Positions 35,337 to 43,144 of a stretch of 64,000 nucleotides of DNA are shown one piece after another; within the stretch, counting starts at the first letter, position 1; each line of letters starts with the position of its first letter. The notes under the pieces were generated by a model. The model made no database searches and had not been told where the DNA came from. It was given only the letters and a program-made list of their open reading frames with translations. The position numbers and the translations under genes are program-made. Origin of the DNA: Dactylosporangium fulvum (GTDB taxonomy: Bacteria; Actinomycetota; Actinomycetes; Mycobacteriales; Micromonosporaceae); the NCBI RefSeq assembly GCF_025137375.1, contig NZ_CP073720.1, forward strand, positions 2,256,501 through 2,320,500. The letters run 5' to 3'.

Positions 35337-36155
35337 TTACGCACCGTAGTCACCCGGTGTGCCGTGGCTCTCAGTGAGGGCTCCGGTCCGGTGCCAGTCG
35401 GTTGCGAACTCGGCCCACAGGGAGAGGGCGACGGCCGCGCTCTCCGGACGGTCGCCCGGCCGCTTGGCCATGCACTGCCGGCACAGCTCGGCCACGGAGC
35501 GTGGCACCCCGGGGACCATGACGACCGGCGTCGGGGCGGCCTGGAGGAGCCGCGCGCCGGGCGCGTGCGGCGAGCGGCCGGTGAGCATCCGGTAGAGCAG
35601 GACGCCCAGCGCGTACACGTCCCAGGCCGGGGCGTGCTGGACCCGGACGGCCGCCGGGTGGGCGAACGGCACGGCGAGCCCGAAGTCGATGATTTTCACG
35701 CCCGCGGTGGTCAGCATGACGTTGTCGGCGGTGAGGTCGCGGTGCGCGATGCCGCGCCGGTGCGCCACGGCGAGTAGCTCGGCCACCGAGGCGGCGATCT
35801 CCACCGCCTGCTGCCAGGGCAGCGGCCCATCGGCCAGGCGCTGTGCCAGGGGGACGCCGTTGAGCAGCTCCATCGCCACCGCGGGCACGCTCACCCGGCC
35901 CGCGACGACCTCGCCGTATCCGTAGATCTTCGGCACCGTCGGGTGTCGCATCCGCTGCATGAGGTGCGGCTCGCGGCGCGCGGCGTGGCAGGCGCGTGTG
36001 TTCTGCGCGAACGCGGGCGCGAGCACCTTCACCGCGGCTGGGCGGAGCTGCTCGAGATCGACCGCCTCGTAGACCAGCGACATGCCACCGCGAGCGATCG
36101 GACGGACCAGCAGGTAGCGGTCAAGCACCCTGCGGCCAACCTCGATCCCGGACAC
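35337..36155 (-). CDS. soluble Ser/Thr protein kinase with shortened activation segment
   Basis: 272-residue kinase with no membrane helix. The glycine loop is IARGGMSLV (20-28), the ATP Lys is Lys43 in AAVKVL, HRDLTADN starts at 138, and DFG is at 157-159. From DFG to the DVYALG helix is only about 22 residues instead of about 40, and no APE motif or TxxY-type activation loop is present. Catalytic residues remain, so it may be active without loop phosphorylation, or be a regulated pseudokinase. The GTG start at 36155 is tentative. A 7+7+7 palindrome lies upstream. Confidence 0.85.
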   Translation of the reverse strand: MSGIEVGRRVLDRYLLVRPIARGGMSLVYEAVDLEQLRPAAVKVLAPAFAQNTRACHAARREPHLMQRMRHPTVPKIYGYGEVVAGRVSVPAVAMELLNGVPLAQRLADGPLPWQQAVEIAASVAELLAVAHRRGIAHRDLTADNVMLTTAGVKIIDFGLAVPFAHPAAVRVQHAPAWDVYALGVLLYRMLTGRSPHAPGARLLQAAPTPVVMVPGVPRSVAELCRQCMAKRPGDRPESAAVALSLWAEFATDWHRTGALTESHGTPGDYGA

Positions 36156-36215
36156 AAACGACGACTATTCCCTATTCGGTCCGGCTCGCGATAGCCCCCG
36201 CGATGCTCGACACAG

Positions 36216-36236
36216 TGCAATTTAGGTCGAATTGCA
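36216..36236. promoter_or_regulatory. inverted repeat upstream of kinase
   Basis: TGCAATT-TAGGTCG-AATTGCA is a perfect 7-bp inverted repeat with a 7-base spacer, in an AT-richer stretch (36156-36285) between the kinase and the convergent-side EAL gene. It looks like a dimeric regulator site. The remainder of 36237-36412 holds nothing I can name. Confidence 0.45.
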
Positions 36237-36412
36237 GGCACCTTAAGGCTGGTCGAAACCCATAGTTGACATCTCGGTAACCGTGATCAACCGGCTCGGC
36301 TACGTGCGCCACCGCGCGCCGCGCCAGGCCGGCCGCACCATTGCCGGGCCCGTCGCCGCCCTCGTGTTCGAGTCGTCACGCTGGGCCGCTCGTCCTCTCC
36401 GCCCCTCATCCC

Positions 36413-39079
36413 CTAGAGCAGGCGGGTGCGGTGGCGCTCCAGGTAGGCCTCGACGTGCTCGGCGTGGTCGGGGCGGCTCAGCAGGAAGCCCTGCCCGAGC
36501 CGGCAGCCGGCCGCGCGCACCACGTCGACGTGTGACTCGGTCTCCAGGCCCGCCGCGATCACGTCGATGCCCAGCCGCTTGGCCAGGCCGACCACGACGT
36601 CGATGATCGGCGTGGCCGGGCCGCAGTGCCCGGCCGGCTCGTTGAACAGCGCCTGGTCGATCTTCAGCACGTCGATCGGCAGCCGGCGCAGGTGGGCCAG
36701 TGCCGTCGGGCCGGTGCCGAAGTGGTCGATCGCGGTGCGGGTGCCGAGGGCGCGCAGCCCCGCCAGCTGTTCGACCGCGAGCACGTCGTCGGGCAGGGCC
36801 GCCTCCGACACCTCGATGACGATCGCCTCGGCGGGGACGCAGTGGGTGTCGACGGCCGTCGCGACCGCGGCCAGCCAGCTGTCGGCGGCGAGCTGCCGGG
36901 CCGACGCGTTGACCGACATCCACAGGTCACGGCCGTCGCGGTGCCACAGCGAGAGCTGCCGGCAGGCCTGGTGCAGCGTCCACTCGCCGATCTCGTCGGC
37001 CAGGCCCAGCTGCTCGGCCACCGGCAGGAACTCCGCGGGCGGGATCGGGCCCAGCCGCGGGTGCCGCCACCGCAGCAGCGCCTCCGCGCCGACCGGTGTG
37101 CGCAGCGTCAGGTCGACCACCGGCTGGAACACCAGATCGAGCTCCCCGCGTTCGACCACGCCCGGGAGCTGCTGCTCGATCTCCGTGCGCCGGACGAGCG
37201 CCGCCTCGAACGACTTGTCGTAGCACTCGACGCGCCCGCCGTCCCGGCCGCGGGACAGCTGCCGCGCCCGGCGGCGGGCCACGTCGGCGTGGCGGAGGAC
37301 CTCCTCGGCGGTGCCGGCGCCGCGCAGGTCGGCGACGCCGACGTCGGCGGCCAGGTGCACGGTGTGGCCCGGCAGGTGGAACGGCTCGGCAAGCGCGGTC
37401 GCCAGCCGGGTCGCCAGCGCGAACGCGTGCACCAGCGGGGCCTCGGTGAGCACGGCGAAGGCGGCCGTGGTGAGCCGGGCCGGCAGGTCGTCCCGGTCGA
37501 CCGAGGCGCGCAGCCGCCGGGCCGCCTCGATGAGCACGGCGTTGGCGACCGTCGGGCCGTGCAGGTCGGCCACGCTCTCGAAGCGCTCCAGCTCCAGCAC
37601 CAGGACCGAGCCGCCGAGGCCGGTGCTGTGCGCCTCCGCCACGCTGGCCAGGAACTTGCGTCGGTTGGCCAGGCTGGTCTGGTCATCGGTCCAGGTGACC
37701 TCGTCGAGCGTGCGCTGCAGCTGGGCGCGGTCGCCGACGTCGCGGACGTGGACCACCAGCCCCCCGACCTCGGGCGTCGAGCGCTGGTCGCTGACCGTCG
37801 ACTCGGTCTCGCGCCACCGGCCGAAGCCGTCCCGCAGCCGGGCCTGGACCAGCACGTGCTGCCGGCCGGCCAGCACGGCGCGCAGCGCCTCGGCGGCCGG
37901 TGCCGCGTCGGCGGGGTGCAGCAGGTCGGTGAGCGAACGGCCGAGCACGTCCTGGTCGGACAGGCCGAACTGGCGGGCGGCCGCGGGGGACTGCCACCGC
38001 ACCACGAGGTCGGCGTCCAACACGATCGCGACGTCCGTCGAGCCGGCAACCAGCGTGCGGAAGTGGGCCTCGCGGGTGGCGAGCGTCCGCGCGTACCGCC
38101 GGATGTCCCGGGCGGCGAGGTACTCCCGCAGCACCAGGGCGCCGAACGCCGAGACGCCGAGCCAGACCGCGGTCCCGTCGAACGGGCCGCCGCTGAGCAG
38201 GCGGAACGCGGAGGCGCCGAACGCCAGCAGCGCCGGCCCGACGAGCAGCGGGTAGCCGGCGAAGGTGCCGCTCTCGTCGGCGGCGTGCGGCTGGCTCGGC
38301 CGGTCGTCCGCGCGCTGCGCGCCGGCGAGCACGAGGAACGGACCGGCGACCAGGGCCAGGCCGGTGAGCACCAGGCCGGCGGTCGCGGTGGCGGAGGCGG
38401 CCGGCCACGGCGTGCCCGCCGCCCCGCCGTGGTCGAGGAGCAGCAGCCCGAAACCACCCAGCCCGACGATCGACAGTGCCGAGCCGCTGCTGCACGACAG
38501 CGCCGCTGGGCGGTGCCGGACCGCCCGCAGGCCGGTGACGACCGCGACGGCGACGGCGACGCAGCAGCTCAGCGACACCGCGAGCGGCAGCGGGCCGCTG
38601 AGCGCGGAGCGGGCGTCGGTGAGGACGAGGATCCACACGCAGTAGAAGAGGCTGACGCCGATGCCCAGGCCGTCGAGCAGGCGGCGCAGCCGGGCGCCGA
38701 CGGTCGGCGCGGTGCCGGGCAGGAGCAGCAGCCCGAGGAGGAAGGTGGGCGCGGCCACCAGCGTGGTGCCTGCTGCCACCAGGCCCGGGGCCGTCGCCGG
38801 CCCGACGAGCGCGCAGAGCCCGGTCGCCGCGACCCCCGCGCCGGTGAACAGGGCGCCCATGCCGAGGAAGCCGGCGCCGCGGCACGGCCCGAAGTTGCGG
38901 CGGCCGTGATGGATGCGCAGGGCGAGCCGGATCAGCGCGGTGGCGTGGACGAGCGAGCCGGCGGTCGCTGCCAGGGCGACCGCGAACAGACCCAGGACCG
39001 GCCCCCTGACGGCCGCTGCGCCGAGCGCCGCTGCCGCCGTGACCAGGACGAGCCAGAACGTGCGTCGGTTGGTGACCAC
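36413..39079 (-). CDS. PAS-GGDEF-EAL protein with degenerate catalytic motifs
   Basis: 888-residue protein: seven or more membrane helices (about 5-330), a PAS domain (about 345-450), a GGDEF-like domain, then an EAL domain to the C-terminus. The GGDEF motif is replaced by TTAAF (RLTTAAFAVL), so cyclase activity is unlikely. In the EAL domain the EAL motif itself (GAEALLRW) and KID are kept, but DDFGTG reads DHFGTG and the AEGVE-type loop reads AAGLE, removing two metal-binding acids. It is therefore more likely a c-di-GMP receptor than an enzyme. GTG start at 39079. Confidence 0.88.
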   Translation of the reverse strand: MVTNRRTFWLVLVTAAAALGAAAVRGPVLGLFAVALAATAGSLVHATALIRLALRIHHGRRNFGPCRGAGFLGMGALFTGAGVAATGLCALVGPATAPGLVAAGTTLVAAPTFLLGLLLLPGTAPTVGARLRRLLDGLGIGVSLFYCVWILVLTDARSALSGPLPLAVSLSCCVAVAVAVVTGLRAVRHRPAALSCSSGSALSIVGLGGFGLLLLDHGGAAGTPWPAASATATAGLVLTGLALVAGPFLVLAGAQRADDRPSQPHAADESGTFAGYPLLVGPALLAFGASAFRLLSGGPFDGTAVWLGVSAFGALVLREYLAARDIRRYARTLATREAHFRTLVAGSTDVAIVLDADLVVRWQSPAAARQFGLSDQDVLGRSLTDLLHPADAAPAAEALRAVLAGRQHVLVQARLRDGFGRWRETESTVSDQRSTPEVGGLVVHVRDVGDRAQLQRTLDEVTWTDDQTSLANRRKFLASVAEAHSTGLGGSVLVLELERFESVADLHGPTVANAVLIEAARRLRASVDRDDLPARLTTAAFAVLTEAPLVHAFALATRLATALAEPFHLPGHTVHLAADVGVADLRGAGTAEEVLRHADVARRRARQLSRGRDGGRVECYDKSFEAALVRRTEIEQQLPGVVERGELDLVFQPVVDLTLRTPVGAEALLRWRHPRLGPIPPAEFLPVAEQLGLADEIGEWTLHQACRQLSLWHRDGRDLWMSVNASARQLAADSWLAAVATAVDTHCVPAEAIVIEVSEAALPDDVLAVEQLAGLRALGTRTAIDHFGTGPTALAHLRRLPIDVLKIDQALFNEPAGHCGPATPIIDVVVGLAKRLGIDVIAAGLETESHVDVVRAAGCRLGQGFLLSRPDHAEHVEAYLERHRTRLL

Positions 39080-39287
39080 GGGCGTGCCGCTTTCGCGAGG
39101 GGAGCGCTGGGGGTGTGCTCATCGGTTGCAACGAATGGCAGGACCCGAGGTTACCGATGTGTAGGAAAAAGTTGAGCACCACCGCGAGCCGGTCGCGTCG
39201 CTGCCGGTCGGACAGCGTGCCGCGGGTCAGCTCGTCGAGCGGCAGGCCCCGGTCACGGACAACGCCGGCCGCGGCTGAGCCCGTGGT

Positions 39288-40109
39288 TTACGCCGGGAGC
39301 CGCGCGCCGGTGACCTCGTCCTTGCTGAGCCACGACCGCAGGCGGTGGCGCAGGCCCCGCGGCTCCGGCACGTCGTCCCCGACGACGTCGGCCACGACGA
39401 CGGTGATGTTGTCCGGCCCGCCGGCCCGCAGCGCCAGGTCGACGAGCCGGTCGACGCACTCGTCCACGTCGTCGTACTCGCGCATCGCCTCCTCGATCGT
39501 CTCCGCGCGCAGCACGCCGGAGAGGCCGTCGCTGCACAGCAGGTACCGGTCGCCGGCCCGGGCGGGCGTCACGGAGTACACGGGATCGGTCGGCTGCCCC
39601 TGCAGCACCCGGCTGACGAGGGACCGCTGCGGATGTGTCGTCGCCTCGTCCGGCGTGATCTGGCCCTCGTCGACGAGCAGCTGCACATACGTGTCGTCGC
39701 GCGTGATCTGGCCGAACTCCTCGCCGCGCAGCAGGTAGGCGCGGGAGTCTCCGATGTGGACGAGCCCGATCCGGGTGCCGGAGAACAGGATCGCGGTCAG
39801 TGTCGTGCCCATGCCCTGCTTCGCCGGGTCGGCCTCCACCTCGTCGCGGATTCGGCGGTTGGCGTCGGAGACGGCCGTGCGCAGCGCGGTCAGCAGGTCG
39901 TTGCCGGCGAACTCCCCGTCGAGGGGGGTCATCGCCTCGATGACGAGCCGGCTCGCGACGTCACCGGCCGCCATCCCGCCCATCCCGTCGGCGACGGCGA
40001 GCAGGCGGTCGCCGGCGAACACCGAGTCCTGGTTGCTGCCCCGCACCAGCCCGACCTCGGTGCGTGCGGCCCACTGCAGGGCCAGCGGCTGGGGTTCCGC
40101 TTCTGCCAT
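39288..40109 (-). CDS. PP2C-family Ser/Thr phosphatase
   Basis: 273-residue PPM/PP2C phosphatase. Metal-binding motifs are complete: GSNQDS (24-29), ADGMGG with Asp41, HIGDSRAYL, CSDGLSG and GGPDNITVVV. It is soluble and would reverse kinase phosphorylation; kinases lie at 35337 and elsewhere in the window. The ATG at 40109 is taken as start because the conserved N-terminus begins soon after. It diverges from the LuxR-type regulator at 40173. Confidence 0.92.
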   Translation of the reverse strand: MAEAEPQPLALQWAARTEVGLVRGSNQDSVFAGDRLLAVADGMGGMAAGDVASRLVIEAMTPLDGEFAGNDLLTALRTAVSDANRRIRDEVEADPAKQGMGTTLTAILFSGTRIGLVHIGDSRAYLLRGEEFGQITRDDTYVQLLVDEGQITPDEATTHPQRSLVSRVLQGQPTDPVYSVTPARAGDRYLLCSDGLSGVLRAETIEEAMREYDDVDECVDRLVDLALRAGGPDNITVVVADVVGDDVPEPRGLRHRLRSWLSKDEVTGARLPA

Positions 40110-40172
40110 GCGTGCCAGACTGCCGTACCGCACCACACGGCGTCTCTACGCAGTTGTGCGTATGGTGACCGC

Positions 40173-43144
40173 ATGCCAGCCGCCCCGTTCGTCGGCCGAG
40201 CCGCGGAGCTCGCCGGGATCGAGGGTGCGTGGCGGTCCGGAGCGTCCCGCGTGGTGCTGGTCACCGGGGAGGCCGGCAGCGGCAAGAGCCGGCTGGTGTC
40301 GGAGGTGCTCGATCAGATCGACGCCGAGGTGGTACTGGCCGGTGCCGCACGAACCCTCGGCGCCGCGCCGCACGACTGGCTGGCCTCGGTCCTGAGCGGC
40401 AGGTCCACGGACGGCCTTCCGGTGGACGAGGCCGTGCTGGCCCAGCTCGCGCAGGCCCCGGTGCGCACCGCGGGGCCCGCCCCGGGGCCGGCCGCGGACG
40501 GTGCGCGGCTCGCCCCGGCCGCGATGCTGCGAGCCGCCGTCGACGTGGTCCGGGCGCTGCTCGACGGCCACCGTGGCGTCCTCGTCGTCGAGGACCTGCA
40601 CGACCTCGACCCGGCGAGCCTGACCCTGGTCGGCGAGCTCGCCGGGGCGGCGCTGCCTGTGCTGCTGCTCGTGACGAGCCGCCCGCCGCAGGAGGCCGCG
40701 TTCGCCCCGGCCGCCGCCCGCACACTGCGCAGGCTCGGCGGTGCGCCCGGAGTGCTGCGCATCCACCTGGCGCCGTTCACCGCGCGGGAGACCGCCGAGC
40801 TCATCGAGGCATACCACGGCAGCACCCCGGCGCCGGAAACCGTCCGCGCCGTGCTGCGCCGCACCGGCGGCAACCCGTTCTGGCTGACCGAGCTCGTCAC
40901 CGCCCACGGCTCCCCGGACGGCCCCGACGGCCCGGCCACCGCCCCGCTACCTGACCACGTGGTAGGCCTGCTGGTCGAGCCCCTCGCCGGCGAGCCGGCC
41001 CTCGTCGGCCGGGTGGCCCGCGCGGCGGCGCTGCTCGGCGACCCGGTCGAGAGCGACGTGCTGGTCCACGTCTGCGGCGGCGACGTCGAGCCGGGCCTGC
41101 GCCGCCTCCTCGACCTCGGCATGCTGGTGATCACCCCGGACCTGGCGCCGGCGGGCCCGCTGCGGTTCCGCCACCCGCTCCTGCGGGAGGCGCTGGCCCG
41201 CACCGCGCTGCCGGGCGAGCGGACGCGGGTGCACACCCTGGCCCGCGCGCTGGCGGTGGAGCTCGGCGACGACCCGGCGCTGGCCCGCCACGCGGCGGCG
41301 CTGGGCCGCCCCGGCGAGGCCCGCGCGGCCGCCGCCCGCGGCGCGGTCGCGAGCCTCGCCGACGGCCTGCCGGAGGCCGCGCTGGACCTGGTCGAGCTGG
41401 GCCTGCGCCTGCAGTGCCCGGACCCCGAGCGCCGCTCGCTGTCCGCCGCCGGCGCCGCGGCGGCCTTCGTGGCCGGCCGTTTCGCGGCGGCCGCGGGCCA
41501 CGCGGCCGAGTGGCTGGACCTGGCCGAGGCCGCCCGGGCACCGAGGGCCGCGCCCCCGGGGCGGCGGGGACGCCGGTTTCAGCGGCGGGCGGGCGGGCGG
41601 CGCCGTCGGGTGGAGCTGGCGCGGCGGCAGGGACGCCGGTCTCGGCGGCGGGCGGGCGGGCGGCGCCGTCGGGTGGAGCCGCCGCGGCGGCGGGAGCGCC
41701 GGTCTCGGCGGCGGGCGGGCGGGCGGCGCCGTCGGGTGGAGTCGCCGCGGCGGCAGGGACGCCGGTCTCAGCCGCAGGCGGCGCGGCCGCCGCGGGGGAC
41801 GGTGCCGACGAGGTCGCGGACGCGCATCGCATGGTGGCCGCGACCCGGTGGTGTCTCGGGGACCCGGACGGGCACCGGCGAGCGCTCGACCGGGCCGCCG
41901 CGGTCGGCGGGTCGCCCGCCTCCCTCGCCCGGCAGCTCGCGGCCGAGGCGGAGAGCGCCCTGCGCACCGAGGAGCCCGCCGGTGTCCTGGCCCTCGCCGA
42001 GGCCGCACTCGCCGCCGCCGAGCGGGCCGGCATCGGGATCGCGCCCGCGTCCGTCACCCTCGGCACGGCGCTGGCGTTCACCGGGGCCTTCGACCGCGGC
42101 ACCGCACTCCTGCGCGTGGCCCGCCGGCTCGCCGAACGCGACCACGATCCGGTCACCGTCGGCCGCGCCGTCCACAACCTCGTCGCCGTCAGCCTGCCCA
42201 GGCTGGGCGACGTCGACGGCCGCCGGCTCTTCGACGAGGCCATGGCCACTCTCGCGCGGTTCGGGCTGGAGTTCTGCGCCGGCCGTACGACGGGCCTCGG
42301 CATCGCCCACGCCGTCGCCACCGGCGACCTGGCCCGGGCGGAAGCACTGGTCTGGTCCCGCCTGCCGATCGAGGGCGACCCGGTCGAGCGGGTGCGGTTC
42401 ACGGCACGCGCCGGGCTCCTGGCCCTGGAGCGCGGCGACGACCCGCTCGCCGTGCGGATGCTGGCCCGCGCCGACGCCGAGGGGCGCGACACCGGGCTGG
42501 TCCGGGTGCTGCGGGTCGCGGTCGCCGCCCGCGGGGTGCACCCCGTCGACCCGGTGCAGGCCCTCACCGAGTGCGCCGAGCGGTGCCGTCCGGTCCGGGT
42601 CGTCGAGGCGGCCCGCTGGGCCCTCCACGGCGGCGTGCCCGCGGCGACGGTCGAGGAGCACGTCGCCGTACGACCCCCGCAGCTGCGCCTGCTCCTGGCG
42701 GTGGCCGCCGGCCGCGACACCGAGGCGGTCGACCTGCTGCCGGAGGCGCTCGGCCCGGCCGGCACCAACCAGAGCAGGACCGACGTCGCCGCCGTGCACA
42801 CCGCCGTCGCGCACGCGCTGCTGCGGCTCGGGCAGGCCGGTCAGGCGCGCCAGCACGCGGAGCGGGCCGTCGCGCTGCTCGCCCACTGGCCCGGCTGGCG
42901 GCTCACCGAGGCGGAGACCCTCCTGCACAGCCTGCGGGCGGGCGGCGACCTCACCGCCCGCGAGATCGAGGTGCTCGGCTGCCTGGCCGCCGGCATGACG
43001 AACCAGCAGGTGGCCAGCTCGCTCGGCATCTCCATCCGCACCGTGACGGTGCACGTGTCCAACCTGCTGCGCAAGACCGGCGCCGCGTCACGCACCGAGG
43101 CCGCACTCTGGGCGGTCAGGCACCGCCTGGCCCCTGAGCGTTAG
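40173..43144 (+). CDS. LuxR-family ATPase regulator, interrupted by a frameshift
   Basis: A large STAND/LuxR regulator of about 990 residues, read in two frames. The first part (from 40173) has Walker A GEAGSGKS and VVEDLHDLD. The second part, ending at 43144, carries the helical repeats and C-terminal helix-turn-helix (LTAREIEVLGCLAAG, QQVASSLGISIRTVTVHVSN). The frame changes near 41553-41561, a CCCCCGGGG run; one missing base there would restore a single frame. Just after it, a 63-bp unit encoding GTPVSAAGGRAAPSGG-type sequence is repeated. It could be a pseudogene, slippage control or a sequencing error. Confidence 0.78.
41567..41800 (+). repeat. 63-bp in-gene tandem repeat
   Basis: Three full 63-bp units start at 41567, 41630 and 41693, with a partial fourth from 41756. 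In the frame of the downstream helix-turn-helix they encode a 21-residue Gly/Ala/Pro repeat (GTPVSAAGGRAAPSGG). In the upstream frame the same DNA gives an unlikely Arg-rich stretch. Confidence 0.85.

Noticed and set aside
39345-40172. Plus-strand extension upstream of the LuxR regulator start
   Set aside because: It covers the PP2C gene in antisense; the regulator's conserved N-terminus begins at the ATG at 40173.
41561-42998. Continuation of the first frame of the LuxR regulator to a stop at 42998
   Set aside because: It becomes Arg/Pro/Ser-rich without family similarity, whereas the alternative frame gives helical repeats and a textbook LuxR helix-turn-helix.
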